Source: CAZDDI01 sp964504195
Lineage (GTDB): Bacteria; Chloroflexota; Anaerolineae; B4-G1; SLSP01
Reading direction: 5' to 3'
Assembly (NCBI GenBank): GCA_964504195.1
Contig: CAZDDI010000048.1
Coordinates: 1 to 35,556 of the forward strand
Length of the DNA stretch: 35,556 bases
Shown here: positions 7,150 to 15,464 of the stretch, piece after piece
Position numbering within the stretch: the stretch's first letter is position 1
Layout of the letters: every line of letters begins with the position of its first letter
Translations under genes and position numbers: made by a program
Notes under the pieces: model-generated
What the model was told of the DNA's origin: nothing
The model's database searches: none
What the model saw: the letters and a program-made list of their open reading frames with translations, nothing else

Positions 7150-9924
7150 ATGCCACGCTCCAAACTTGTCCTCATTGACGGCCACTCGCTGGCCTACCGC
7201 GCCTATCACGCCCTGCCGCCCGAACTGGCTACCTCGCAGGGCGAGCTGACCAACGCCGTCTTCGGCTTTGCTTCGATGCTGTTCACCGTGCTGCACGAGG
7301 AGCACCCCGATTACCTTATCGTCACCTTCGACAAAGGCCCTTCGTTTCGCGCGCGCGAGTACACCGAGTACAAGGCGCACCGCGAGAAGATGCCCGCCGA
7401 GATGCGCGAGCAAATGGCGCGCATCCGCCAATTCGTGACGGCGCTCGCCGCCCCCATCGTCGAGCTGGATGACTTCGAGGCCGACGACCTGCTCGGCACG
7501 CTGGCGCTCCAGGCCGAGGCCAGTGATGTGGACGTGCTCATCGTCACCGGCGACCGTGACGCGCTGCAACTGGTGAGCGAGCGCGTGACCGTGCTCACCT
7601 CCGGGCGGCGCTTCTCCGATACGCTGCGTTACACGCCGGAGGCCGTGCAGGAGAAGTACGGCCTGCCCCCCGAAAAGCTCATTGACCTCAAGGCGCTGGT
7701 GGGCGACAAGTCCGACAACATCCCCGGCGTGGCGGGCGTGGGCGAAAAGGGCGCGGTGGGGCTGTTGCAACAACACGGGACGCTCGAAGGCGTCTACGCG
7801 CACCTGGACGCGCTCGCCAACCGCTACCAGACCGCGCTCGCCGCCGGGCGCGAGTCGGCCCTCCTGAGCCAGCGGCTCGCCCGCATCGTGCGCGATGCGC
7901 CCGTCACGCTCGACCTCGATGCAGCGCGCTGGCAGAGCTATGATCGCGAGGGGTTGCGCGCATGGCTGCAAGAGCTGGAGTTCCGCTCACTGCTCACCCG
8001 GCTGCCTGGCGCGCAGCCTGCCGCGCAACCAGCCGCCGCGTTGCCGCGCGGGCAGCTCTCGCTGTTTGGCGATGCCGAACCCGCGCTCGCCCCGCCCCCC
8101 GCGCTGGGCGATTATACCCTCGTCGCCGACGAGGACGCGCTCCGGGCACTAACACAGCAGCTCAGCGGACAATCGCCCCTCACGCTCGATACCGAGACCA
8201 CCGCCACCGATCCGCTGCTGGCCGAGCTGGTGGGCATCGCGCTCACCGACCGGGGCGGCGCGGCCTGGTACATCCCCCTGCGCGCGCCCGCAGAAGACCC
8301 CACGTTACCCCTGCAAACCGTGCAGCAACATCTAGGGCCGCTGCTGGCGGATGCGACCACCACCAAGCAAGGGCACAACCTCAAGTACGACCTCGTCATC
8401 CTCCAGCGCGCCGGATTCACGGTGAGCGGCCCGCTCTTCGATACCATGCTGGCCGAGTGGGTGCTCAATCCGGCCTCGCCCAACCTGGGGCTGAAGAACC
8501 TGGCCTGGGCGCGGCTCGGCGTGCAGATGACCGAGATTAGCACGCTCATCGGGCGCGGCAAAGACCAACAGCGCATGGACGCCATCCCGCTGGCGCAGGT
8601 CGTACCATACGCCTGCGCCGATGCCGACCTCACCCAGCAGCTGGCGGCGCAGCTCGCCGCAGAGCTGACCGAGCGCGAGCAGCTGGCGCTCTTCCGCGAC
8701 CTGGAAATGCCGCTCATCGCCGTGCTGACGGAGATGGAGAGCGCCGGGGTGCGGCTCGATTTGCCGTACCTTGAGCACCTATCCGTCGAACTTGCCGGGC
8801 GGCTAGAATCCCTGGAACAGGACATTTACCGCCTGGCCGGCACAACCTTCAACATCAACTCTACCCAGCAGCTCTCGCAAGTGCTGTTTGAGCGGTTGGG
8901 GTTGCCCACGCGCGGCCTGAGCAAAACCCAATCGGGCCACTACTCCACCCGCGCCGAGGTGCTGGAGAAGCTGCAAGGCCAACATCCGGTGGTGGATCGC
9001 GTGCTGGAGCACCGCTCACTTGCCAAACTCAAATCCACTTATGTAGACGCGCTGCCGCAACTGGTCAACCCGGAGACGGGGCGCGTGCATACCTCCTACA
9101 ACCAGACCGGCACGGTCACGGGGCGGTTCTCGTCCTCCAACCCCAACTTGCAGAACATCCCCATCCGCACCGAAGAGGGGCGGCGCGTGCGGCGGGCGTT
9201 CATCGCCGCCGAGGGCTGCTGGCTGCTGGGCGCGGACTACTCGCAGGTGGAGCTGCGCGTGATGGCGCACGTGTCCGAGGATGCAGGGCTGATCGAGGCG
9301 TTCGCGCGCGGGGAAGACATCCACGCGACCACCGCCTCCGCCGTCTACGGCACGCCGCTGGAAGAAGTCACATCGGAGATGCGGCGCGTCGCCAAAGCCG
9401 TCAACTTCGGCCTGATCTACGGGCAAGGGGCGTATGGCCTCTCCGGGCAGTTGGGCATCCAGGTGAAAGAGGCCGAGGCGTTTATCCAGCGGTATTTCGA
9501 GCGATTCCCGCGTGTGCGCGTTTATATGGACGAGATCGAGCGCATCGCCGCGCAGCAGGGCTTTGTGGAGACGCTGCTGGGCCGCCGCCGCTACTTCCCC
9601 GAACTGGCACACGGCGCGACGGTGTCCGCCAATCAGCGGCAGGCCGCGCTGCGCATGGCGATCAACACACCGATTCAAGGCTCGGCGGCGGACATCCTCA
9701 AGCAGGCGATGCTCGATCTGCACGCGCGGCTGCGGGCGGCGGGCCTGCGCTCGCGGATGATCCTGCAAGTGCATGATGAGCTCGTGCTCGAAGCGCCCGA
9801 TGCGGAGCTGGCACAGGTCGCCGCGCTCGTGCGCGAGGCGATGGAGGGCGCGTACTCGCTCGCCGTGCCGCTCAAGGTGGATGTGGAGCGCGGGCGCAAT
9901 TGGGAAGAGATGCGCGCATTTTGA
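7150..9924 (+). CDS. polA: DNA polymerase I
   Basis: A 924-residue family A polymerase for Okazaki-fragment processing and repair synthesis. The N-terminal 290 residues form the 5'-3' exonuclease/flap domain (GDKSDNIPGVAGVG). A 3'-5' exonuclease domain follows with all motifs present: DTET (D347, E349), GHNLKYD and YACADAD, so proofreading is probably retained. The polymerase domain has motif A GADYSQVELR (D696), O-helix RRVAKAVNFGLIYG (F753) and motif C QVHDELV (D876). ATG 7150 was chosen because GGAGGG lies 4-9 bases upstream; an earlier in-frame ATG at 7126 lies in repeat sequence. GC content is higher than in the upstream operon. A monocistronic gene flanked by repeats. Confidence 0.97.
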   Translation: MPRSKLVLIDGHSLAYRAYHALPPELATSQGELTNAVFGFASMLFTVLHEEHPDYLIVTFDKGPSFRAREYTEYKAHREKMPAEMREQMARIRQFVTALAAPIVELDDFEADDLLGTLALQAEASDVDVLIVTGDRDALQLVSERVTVLTSGRRFSDTLRYTPEAVQEKYGLPPEKLIDLKALVGDKSDNIPGVAGVGEKGAVGLLQQHGTLEGVYAHLDALANRYQTALAAGRESALLSQRLARIVRDAPVTLDLDAARWQSYDREGLRAWLQELEFRSLLTRLPGAQPAAQPAAALPRGQLSLFGDAEPALAPPPALGDYTLVADEDALRALTQQLSGQSPLTLDTETTATDPLLAELVGIALTDRGGAAWYIPLRAPAEDPTLPLQTVQQHLGPLLADATTTKQGHNLKYDLVILQRAGFTVSGPLFDTMLAEWVLNPASPNLGLKNLAWARLGVQMTEISTLIGRGKDQQRMDAIPLAQVVPYACADADLTQQLAAQLAAELTEREQLALFRDLEMPLIAVLTEMESAGVRLDLPYLEHLSVELAGRLESLEQDIYRLAGTTFNINSTQQLSQVLFERLGLPTRGLSKTQSGHYSTRAEVLEKLQGQHPVVDRVLEHRSLAKLKSTYVDALPQLVNPETGRVHTSYNQTGTVTGRFSSSNPNLQNIPIRTEEGRRVRRAFIAAEGCWLLGADYSQVELRVMAHVSEDAGLIEAFARGEDIHATTASAVYGTPLEEVTSEMRRVAKAVNFGLIYGQGAYGLSGQLGIQVKEAEAFIQRYFERFPRVRVYMDEIERIAAQQGFVETLLGRRRYFPELAHGATVSANQRQAALRMAINTPIQGSAADILKQAMLDLHARLRAAGLRSRMILQVHDELVLEAPDAELAQVAALVREAMEGAYSLAVPLKVDVERGRNWEEMRAF

Positions 9925-9930
9925 GATGCA

Positions 9931-10001
9931 ACGCAAAGGCGCAAAGCCGCAAAGCCGCTAAGTTTTTTCTTTGCGTCCCTGCGCCTTTGCGTCCTTGCGT
10001 T
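9931..10001. repeat. GCAAAG-word inverted repeat after polA
   Basis: Words such as ACGCAAAGGCGCAAAGCCG (from 9931) are followed by complementary CTTTGCGTCCCTGCGCCTTTGCG-type words up to 10001, separated by a T-run at 9963-9968. The hairpin plus T-rich loop might weaken transcription after polA. The same words recur at 28171-28198. Confidence 0.75.
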
Positions 10002-10012
10002 AAGGAGGAACT

Positions 10013-10168
10013 ATGCCTACAACGCCACACCTGCCGGAACGGCTGAAGGCTGTGGAGGCCCACTTCGAGGTCAATGTGGAGATGGCGGGGGAGATTCGGA
10101 GGTTGCTAAAACAGTGTGAAGATATGGCAGTTGATAGCACAGCGCAATTGCAATTTGCAGCGATTTAG
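10013..10168 (+). CDS. Small hypothetical protein, 51 aa
   Basis: The frame starts at ATG 10013, four bases after a perfect AAGGAGG (10002-10008), and ends at TAG 10166-10168. The product is a 51-residue amphipathic protein (PERLKAVEAHFEVNVEMAGEI) likely to be mostly alpha-helical, with one cysteine and no signal peptide or membrane segment. I recognise no family. The excellent ribosome binding site and coding-like composition are the main support. It could also be the truncated N-terminus of a longer gene, because sequence composition changes sharply to AT-rich just downstream. Confidence 0.5.
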   Translation: MPTTPHLPERLKAVEAHFEVNVEMAGEIRRLLKQCEDMAVDSTAQLQFAAI

Positions 10169-10200
10169 CAGCAATGGAAACGTAAGATGAAGTCGCGTTG

Positions 10201-10231
10201 TTGAAGGCTTCTCGGGGATTTTCGGTATAAT
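10201..10231 (+). promoter_or_regulatory. Possible promoter for the 10250 gene
   Basis: TATAAT at 10226-10231 is a perfect -10 box; TTGAAG at 10201-10206 gives a 19-base spacer, longer than ideal. The gene starts at 10250, so the leader would be very short. Confidence 0.4.
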
Positions 10232-10249
10232 ACATAGTTGGGCTCACTT

Positions 10250-10672
10250 ATGCACATAGGTGTAATGAACTTGTTACCATTCATACCATCAATTATCTGC
10301 GCAATATTAGTTTTCTTTGTTCCTTTCCTGATGTATTTACCTCCGACCAAAATGGAACAGAAATTTTGGCAACGGCTGAATATTAGAATGTTGCGACATT
10401 GGGCCACAAAAAGCGGGACAGAAAAGTGGACTCAAAAAGGCACTCTTCAAAATGCTGTAAAACGTTCACGAGACAATATCTCTTGGCATGGGATTATTAC
10501 ACTTACATTTCTTTTTTTAATGATCCGATCTCAATTTATTGATAATATGTTTATACAGTATGGGTCTCACTTGCTGTTGGTGCCTTGTATCGTATACTTT
10601 TTGGGAAGTATCGTTCAGCGACAGAAATTAGTTGTCGTTTTGATTCATGCGCAAAAAAGACAAACTGTATAA
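10250..10672 (+). CDS. Hypothetical membrane protein
   Basis: A 140-residue protein if ATG 10250 is used; ATG 10265 or TTG 10238 are alternatives, none with a strong ribosome binding site. It has one or two hydrophobic segments near the N-terminus (FIPSIICAILVFFVPFLMYL), a basic cytoplasmic-looking middle, and two more in the C-terminal half (ITLTFLFLMI and LLLVPCIVYFLG). No family recognised. It is AT-rich compared with polA and lies upstream of an attC-like palindrome at 10905-11029, so it could be the content of an integron-type gene cassette or another recent acquisition. Confidence 0.5.
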   Translation: MHIGVMNLLPFIPSIICAILVFFVPFLMYLPPTKMEQKFWQRLNIRMLRHWATKSGTEKWTQKGTLQNAVKRSRDNISWHGIITLTFLFLMIRSQFIDNMFIQYGSHLLLVPCIVYFLGSIVQRQKLVVVLIHAQKRQTV

Positions 10673-10904
10673 ATTATTACCGCCAACTTTTACCAAACAA
10701 AAGTCAGCATTGCACCAGCGACAACCCATTGATGAAGAAACGCCAAGAGAAAGAAGCACGCTCTTGCAAGGCTGATGCGGAAAGAGCGTGAACGTTGAAA
10801 AGATAGGTGCGGGCGGTGGCGGTCAAAGCTCTACAAAAGCCGTGCGCGGTCGGCGGAGCATAGCTCTAGCAGCGTGTTGTAGTCGCCTGCTCTTGTGGGC
10901 CGCC

Positions 10905-11029
10905 GCCCAACATCGGTTGCAGCGGACGCGGTTTAGCCGCCGGCTATTGCAGAGGCCACGCGCACGACGGGGTTTGCTATTGAAGGTCCGTCGCCGCAGT
11001 CACCGCGCCGCTGAACCCTATCGTCGGGC
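10905..11029 (+). other. attC-like recombination site (candidate integron cassette boundary)
   Basis: An imperfect palindrome has the box layout of integron attC sites. R'' is GCCCAAC (10905-10911), then a 5-base spacer, L'' TTGCAGCGG (10917-10925), a long centre, L' CCGCTGAA (11008-11015), a 7-base spacer and R' GTCGGGC (11023-11029). R'' fits the RYYYAAC consensus; R' fits GTTRRRY with one change. L'' and L' pair except for one extra G on the L'' side, as in known attC sites, and pairing continues with CGCGGT/ACCGCG. No integrase gene is in the window. The rest of 10673-11085 shows no convincing gene. Confidence 0.45.
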
Positions 11030-11085
11030 GTGTTGCTACATTCTAGCCTTTATCACAAAGTGTACATGGAACGGAGATTTAGTCG

Positions 11086-11655
11086 ATGCGAAGATTCTTG
11101 CTTGGTTTCTGGGGGCTTTCACTCAACTTAGTTCCTTTAGGAGAGTTGCAAATCTTACCACGTGAGAATGGATACTGGACTGCAACCAAGCTCTGGTTGA
11201 AGTTCGTGCTTTCCTGGGTGTTACTGTTTGGTCCTTTTTGGCTGCTCCAATTCGTTTCGGGACACTGGTTCGAATCAGTACTCGAACGAGTTCCGTTGCT
11301 TTTTTGCGTCTCACCGCTCTTTTCTGCCTTCGATCTTCTTTTCTTCTATACCTTTCCTGGTATACGATTGGATGAAGATGGAATGCTAGTGAAAAAGCCC
11401 GGTTCCGCAACTTACAGTTTCCGTGTTTATCGGGATTTGGTGTGTATACGACAATTGATGGCTACTTACGAGAAGAAGGTGCCGCAGCACTCCCTTGAGC
11501 TGGTGTTTCTAGATGGCAGTACGTGGCGTACTGCAGAACGTCCTGAAGCTGGTCTTCCTATGCTGCATGAGCTGACCGATTTAATCCAAGAGTATTGCGC
11601 ATGCCCTATCTCTCCACTTTTTGCAGTTGAGAGTAGAGAACTGGTACAAGTTTGA
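11086..11655 (+). CDS. Hypothetical membrane protein
   Basis: A 189-residue protein with two predicted membrane helices in its first half (KFVLSWVLLFGPFWLLQFV and a hydrophobic stretch about residues 70-90). The C-terminal half is soluble and beta-rich, from about GIRLDEDGMLVKK to LVFLDGSTW, somewhat like the PH-type domain of small bacterial membrane proteins; that resemblance is weak. ATG 11086 lacks a strong Shine-Dalgarno. It starts 57 bases after the attC-like site, the expected place for the first gene of a cassette. Function unknown. Confidence 0.5.
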   Translation: MRRFLLGFWGLSLNLVPLGELQILPRENGYWTATKLWLKFVLSWVLLFGPFWLLQFVSGHWFESVLERVPLLFCVSPLFSAFDLLFFYTFPGIRLDEDGMLVKKPGSATYSFRVYRDLVCIRQLMATYEKKVPQHSLELVFLDGSTWRTAERPEAGLPMLHELTDLIQEYCACPISPLFAVESRELVQV

Positions 11656-11657
11656 TA

Positions 11658-11822
11658 GTGCGGTTACTTGCCGTGGTGGTGTTACAACTCACTCACGCCA
11701 ACCAGGGCGTCAACCTGACGTGGCTGTCGCGGCTTAAAAACAACGATTCGGTGCCCTTGGAAGGGTGGTTCGTCAAGAAAGTGGCATTCCCCGCCCACCC
11801 GCGGGTAACGCTCGCCGGTTAG
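11658..11822 (+). other. Short open frame, possibly a gene remnant
   Basis: From GTG 11658 a frame of 54 codons runs to TAG 11820-11822. The second half (NQGVNLTWLSRLKNNDSVPL) reads like real protein, but there is no ribosome binding site and I recognise no family. It may be the degraded end of a larger gene. The remaining gap 11823-11933 shows nothing I can assign. Confidence 0.2.
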
Positions 11823-11933
11823 GCGGACACCCCCTTTACTCCCTTCCATTGATCCTTGGAAGAGGGTGACCTAGGCCCAGTAAGAGCAGATAACTCACGC
11901 AGATTTCATCAGCAACGGTGACTATATTGACCA

Positions 11934-11966
11934 CAGCGGGCGCAGAGATTCACTCTGCGCCCGCTG
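11934..11966 (+). repeat. Perfect 14-bp palindrome followed by TTTT (GGGCGCAGAG family)
   Basis: CAGCGGGCGCAGAG (11934-11947), a 5-base loop, then its perfect complement (11953-11966) followed by TTTTCTT on the plus strand. It could terminate plus-strand transcripts, but the adjacent gene ends here from the minus strand. A near-identical copy sits at 13612-13637, so it is better read as a dispersed palindromic element that may also act as a terminator. Confidence 0.8.
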
Positions 11967-11988
11967 TTTTCTTCGGCGGAACGGATTG

Positions 11989-13476
11989 TTACGGAGCGCC
12001 GAGCATGGCATTCGCTGCATTGATGGCCGGCGTCAACCGCTCAAGACTGCTGTTGATAGCCGCACGGGATACGGTAAAGTTGAAATAGCTGAGTGAACCG
12101 CCACCGCGGGTACACATCTCGAAGATGCCGCCGTTGTCTTGCAGAGTGTGCATGACCGCCCAATCATAATCATTGTAAAGCCCTTGCCAATCACCGGCAA
12201 CATTGGCATAGGTGGGGCTGGCGTATAGTTGCTGATAATAGCCGTTGAATTCTTCGCAACTACCGACATCACCATTGTAAACACGATCCAACACGCCGCC
12301 CAACTGCTCGATATTGGTTCGGCTTTGCAGCATCGCATCCCGCAAGCCCACGCCGGAGAAATCCACCGGCGCGGGGCGAGACGGAGGAGCATAAGCGGTC
12401 GGAACCGGCGTCGGGGTCGGCATGGGAAGCGCTACCGGGGAGACAGTAAGAGACATATCATCCCAAAAAATCTGATAATCCTGCGCACCCTGTCCCATAG
12501 CAACCAGCATCACAGTGATATGATCGGCCTGCGCAACTGCATCCACAGTTATATATTGCCATTCATCAAATCTCTGTGCTTGACCACCACATACACGATT
12601 GGTATCACGAAAATTAGTGTGGCCAATGACGTTGATACAAGCATTCCCATAGATATTAGGAGGATTCTGACTAATATTCCGATCACCTGATGGATTTGAC
12701 CACAAGCGCACCCAAGCTCCCAAGCGATAGGTTGTGCCAGGTGTAGTGTTATGAACAACTTGAATGACATTTTCATATTGATAAGTAAGAAAAGTAGAAT
12801 AATCACCTGAATGCACAAATGGAGTGAATTGGCTAGCATGGTGAATCCTTAGATAAGGGATTAGATCTGATGAGCTACGCCAATGTGCATCCCGCTCTTC
12901 GAAGCCCGGATTAGCAAGCATATTCCCGGCAACCGGAGCTTGTGCTGGCGGCGGGGGAGGGGGCGGCGCGGTCGCGGCTGGCGCGGATGTTGTAGGGTCT
13001 GCAGTCGGGCGAGCCGCTACCGGGCGAGATTGCAAACTGACCGTGATGCTCATCATGGTGCTCTCAGCAAGCATGGTAATAGTTTGCTCAAGATAGCCAG
13101 CAGCGGTTACGGTAACAGTGTAGGTAGCCAAATCTAGCCCCGTGAAAAGCGCCTGCCCGGTTTCATCAGTGACCGCTTCCTGAGAAATTTCGAGCAGCGG
13201 GTTACTGAGAAGAACAGTCGCCGCATCGAGCGGGGTTTCATCAGCCGCAACAACATAAATAGTAACATCCGCCTGGGGAATAGGCGTGGCAGTGGGTATA
13301 GCGGTAGGCGTAGGGGTAGGTTGCGACGTGCTGGTAGCCGTCGGCGTGGGCAGCGGGGTTACGGTTGCCGTAGGGGTAAGGGTTGGCGGCTCAGTAGGTG
13401 GAGCGGTTGCCGGCTGGCAGGCAGATAGAAGTAAGAATAGGGTTAGTATAAACAACACAATTATTTTGCGTGACAT
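11989..13476 (-). CDS. Modular surface lipoprotein with carbohydrate-binding-like domain
   Basis: A 495-residue protein starting at ATG 13476, chosen because AAGGAGG lies just upstream. A lipoprotein signal peptide ends in the lipobox LLLSAC. A Thr/Pro-rich linker (PTPTPTA repeats, about 25-65) leads to a carboxypeptidase-regulatory-like beta domain (about 70-140, TDETGQALFTGLDLATYTVTVTAAGY-type pattern). After a poly-proline linker comes a beta-sandwich resembling carbohydrate-binding modules (about 185-350, NPGFEERDAHW...). A second Pro/Thr linker precedes an unrecognised C-terminal domain (about 380-495) with two cysteines that may pair. It is predicted to be exposed outside the membrane and to bind glycans or structural polymers. 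A perfect promoter lies upstream. Confidence 0.75.
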   Translation of the reverse strand: MSRKIIVLFILTLFLLLSACQPATAPPTEPPTLTPTATVTPLPTPTATSTSQPTPTPTAIPTATPIPQADVTIYVVAADETPLDAATVLLSNPLLEISQEAVTDETGQALFTGLDLATYTVTVTAAGYLEQTITMLAESTMMSITVSLQSRPVAARPTADPTTSAPAATAPPPPPPPAQAPVAGNMLANPGFEERDAHWRSSSDLIPYLRIHHASQFTPFVHSGDYSTFLTYQYENVIQVVHNTTPGTTYRLGAWVRLWSNPSGDRNISQNPPNIYGNACINVIGHTNFRDTNRVCGGQAQRFDEWQYITVDAVAQADHITVMLVAMGQGAQDYQIFWDDMSLTVSPVALPMPTPTPVPTAYAPPSRPAPVDFSGVGLRDAMLQSRTNIEQLGGVLDRVYNGDVGSCEEFNGYYQQLYASPTYANVAGDWQGLYNDYDWAVMHTLQDNGGIFEMCTRGGGSLSYFNFTVSRAAINSSLERLTPAINAANAMLGAP

Positions 13477-13556
13477 GAATTCCTCCTTAAGCGTATTCAA
13501 TTTCTATACATTTTTTTAGTTTATTGAAATTCAGATATTGCAATTATTCTGACGGC

Positions 13557-13584
13557 ATTATAATTTTAACCTTGATTTTGTCAA
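13557..13584 (-). promoter_or_regulatory. Consensus sigma70-type promoter for the modular lipoprotein
   Basis: On the minus strand, TTGACA (13584-13579) and TATAAT (13562-13557) are both perfect consensus boxes with a 16-base spacer. The leader to ATG 13476 would be about 70 bases and AT-rich. This predicts strong constitutive expression of the lipoprotein. Confidence 0.8.
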
Positions 13585-13611
13585 TCACACACAATTTGCT
13601 TTCTACTGCAA

Positions 13612-13637
13612 CGGGCGCAGAGAAATCTCTGCGCCCG
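13612..13637 (+). repeat. Perfect 12-bp palindrome followed by TTTTT (GGGCGCAGAG family)
   Basis: CGGGCGCAGAGA (13612-13623), a 2-base loop and the perfect complement (13626-13637), followed by CTGTTTTTCTC on the plus strand. It is the second copy of the element at 11934-11966. Both copies lie 3' of a minus-strand lipoprotein gene, in the same orientation. Confidence 0.8.
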
Positions 13638-13663
13638 CTGTTTTTCTCTCCCCCACCCGCGTA

Positions 13664-14581
13664 TTACTCCGCCGGCCCCTCCAGCCACACTTCGAGCGTG
13701 CGCCCGATAGCCTCCAGGCTCTCCGGCGAGACCTTGTCCACCGTGTCCTCGCCCGTATGCCAATAGGGGTAATCGAAGTCAATCATGTCCACAGCGGGAA
13801 TGCCGCGTTGCAGGAACGGAATGTGGTCATCGAAAATCGCGTAGCGATACTCCGGGATGATGCGGTCGCCGTAGCCGAGCGCGCCCGCGATGGCCCAGAG
13901 CTCCTGGCTGAGCGCCGGGTCGGAGTTGTGCTCGTAGTAGACCTGCTGATCAGCATCACCAATCATGTCCACCACCACCACAGCAGTCAACGGCGGCTCA
14001 CCGTTCGCGCCCCACGCCTGCGCCATGTACGCCGATCCCACACAGAACGGCCAACCATCGAGATTGCCGTTGTCCTCCGCATCGAAGAACGCCAAATAGA
14101 CCTGCCGATCCACGCGCTCCCCATCGAGCGCGCGCGCCAGCTCCAGTAGCACCGCGACGCCGCTGGCGCCATCGTTCGCGCCCATCACCGGCTGGGTGGG
14201 ATCGAGCAGATCCAAATCGGCGCGGCGGCGGGTATCGTAGTGCGCGCCAAGTAGCACCGCCGGCCCTTCCCCGCGCCATGCCAGGATGTTGCGGATAGGC
14301 GTATCCTGGAACGTAAACGTCTGCTCCGCCGTCTCCCACCCCAGCGCGCGCAGCTCAGCGATGAACATATCGCCCGCGAGCCGGTTGCCCTCCGTGCCGG
14401 TGATGCGCGGGCCGAGCGCGCATTGGCGCTCCACCCAGGCGTGAGCCAGGCCACCATCGAAGGTACGCGGGAGCAGTGCAGGCGTCGGCGGCGGCGATAC
14501 CGGGGATTGCGTAGGGCGCGGCCCGTTGCAGGCGGCAAGCAAAACCAATAAAAGTAACCAAGCTAGCGTAATGCGCTTCAT
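13664..14581 (-). CDS. M28 family zinc peptidase lipoprotein
   Basis: A 305-residue predicted lipoprotein: signal peptide ending LLAAC, a short Pro-rich linker, then a complete M28 aminopeptidase / glutaminyl-cyclase-like fold. The co-catalytic zinc ligands are visible in order: His in GAHYDTR, Asp in GANDGASG, Glu in FFDAEDNG, Asp in VDMIGDAD, and His in YWHTGEDT. It should cleave amino acids from peptides, or cyclise N-terminal Gln, outside the membrane. ATG 14581 has AAAGGAG upstream. The XRE regulator gene ends 16 bases upstream on the same strand, so the two are probably one operon. That suggests regulated peptide processing, perhaps of the divergently encoded Cys-rich peptide (inference). 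Confidence 0.9.
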   Translation of the reverse strand: MKRITLAWLLLLVLLAACNGPRPTQSPVSPPPTPALLPRTFDGGLAHAWVERQCALGPRITGTEGNRLAGDMFIAELRALGWETAEQTFTFQDTPIRNILAWRGEGPAVLLGAHYDTRRRADLDLLDPTQPVMGANDGASGVAVLLELARALDGERVDRQVYLAFFDAEDNGNLDGWPFCVGSAYMAQAWGANGEPPLTAVVVVDMIGDADQQVYYEHNSDPALSQELWAIAGALGYGDRIIPEYRYAIFDDHIPFLQRGIPAVDMIDFDYPYWHTGEDTVDKVSPESLEAIGRTLEVWLEGPAE

Positions 14582-14597
14582 CTACAAAGAACTCCTT

Positions 14598-15431
14598 TCA
14601 CATTTCACTCACAACCCCACTCTCTTCCCGCACCCACGCAAGACATCTACGCATGGTGATTTCATCTAGCGGAATCCACTGTATGATCAAAAATCGTTCA
14701 TCAGCAGCAAAAGCAACTTTCACAAACTGAAAAGTTAAAGAGTCTGATTCTTCCGGCAAACGCAATACTATAGGTATAGAAATGCCTGCAAACGCTGTCT
14801 TAAAACTATCATCAGGAAAGGAATCCCACAATTGCTTGAAAATTGGATACTTTCGTTGCGCAGTCAAGATACGCCTAGCATACCAGGATTCATCCTTGTA
14901 GGGCAACAACCCACTTTTTGTCATATAAACATAATTAAGCAAGTACTCCGCCTGATTTTCGATCGTTATGAAACCCTGAGAAAAGTTGAATGTCACATCA
15001 AACATGGTTGCGCCTTCAAAACACCGTGTTCTTATATCATTATATCGCAACCCGAGCAATCTGGGTGCATATTTATTCCAATCCAATAAACGCTCACTAA
15101 AACCAATTAAATATGCGGGATGCGTGACATGCCCATAATCCACACGCCATTGTTGCTTAGCCCGCTCAATCTCAGTCCCTACAGGTAGCGGGCAGGGCTT
15201 TTTATAGCCATAGGCCTCAAATACCGCTTGCCAATCTTCCGTGCTTACCTCCCCACATTGTTCCAACGCCTCTAAAATGGCATTCAAATTTTCTCTGCAT
15301 GGCTGTTTTGTAATACCCCGCTCAATTTCAGACAAAGTTTTATAGGTGATTTCAGCATCAGTCGCGATATTTTCTATCGTTTCGCCACACCTTTTCCTAA
15401 TCACTCGTAACCTTTGGCCGCCTGTAAGCAT
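14598..15431 (-). CDS. XRE-family transcriptional regulator with C-terminal ligand-binding-like domain
   Basis: A 277-residue regulator. An N-terminal Cro/C1-type helix-turn-helix spans about residues 6-58 (LRVIRKRCGETIENIATDAE then TLSEIERGITKQP). The remaining 200 residues resemble the PAS-like ligand domain seen in MmyB-type XRE regulators (THPAYLIGFSERLLDWN...LLGL). A strong GGAGG precedes ATG 15431. A 16-bp palindrome at 15449-15464 is a good candidate for its own operator, implying autoregulation and possibly control of the divergent secreted-peptide gene. The sequence is AT-richer than the flanking housekeeping genes. The ligand is unknown. Confidence 0.8.
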   Translation of the reverse strand: MLTGGQRLRVIRKRCGETIENIATDAEITYKTLSEIERGITKQPCRENLNAILEALEQCGEVSTEDWQAVFEAYGYKKPCPLPVGTEIERAKQQWRVDYGHVTHPAYLIGFSERLLDWNKYAPRLLGLRYNDIRTRCFEGATMFDVTFNFSQGFITIENQAEYLLNYVYMTKSGLLPYKDESWYARRILTAQRKYPIFKQLWDSFPDDSFKTAFAGISIPIVLRLPEESDSLTFQFVKVAFAADERFLIIQWIPLDEITMRRCLAWVREESGVVSEM

Positions 15432-15448
15432 GGAGCACCTCCAAAAAT

Positions 15449-15464
15449 ATATACTCAGGTATAT
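15449..15464. promoter_or_regulatory. Candidate operator palindrome for the XRE regulator
   Basis: ATATAC-TCAG-GTATAT is a perfect 6+6 inverted repeat, 18 bases upstream of the regulator start in the regulator/peptide intergenic region (15432-15637). Position and symmetry fit a dimeric XRE repressor. A clear promoter for the divergent peptide gene was not found. Confidence 0.45.

Noticed and set aside
7093..7971. Minus-strand open frame opposite the start of polA
   Set aside because: Antisense shadow of the exonuclease domain; no ribosome binding site.
10788..11165. A 125-codon open frame across the attC-like region
   Set aside because: It is Arg/Ala-rich from GC-rich palindromic DNA, has no family features, and overlaps the better-supported gene at 11086.
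11696..11825. Possible second attC-like site (CGCCAACC ... GGTTAGGCG) after the 11086 gene
   Set aside because: GTTAGGC at 11818-11824 fits the R' consensus exactly, but the partner box has a missing base and the L boxes pair over only four bases. The segment also overlaps a coding-like frame, so I do not call it.
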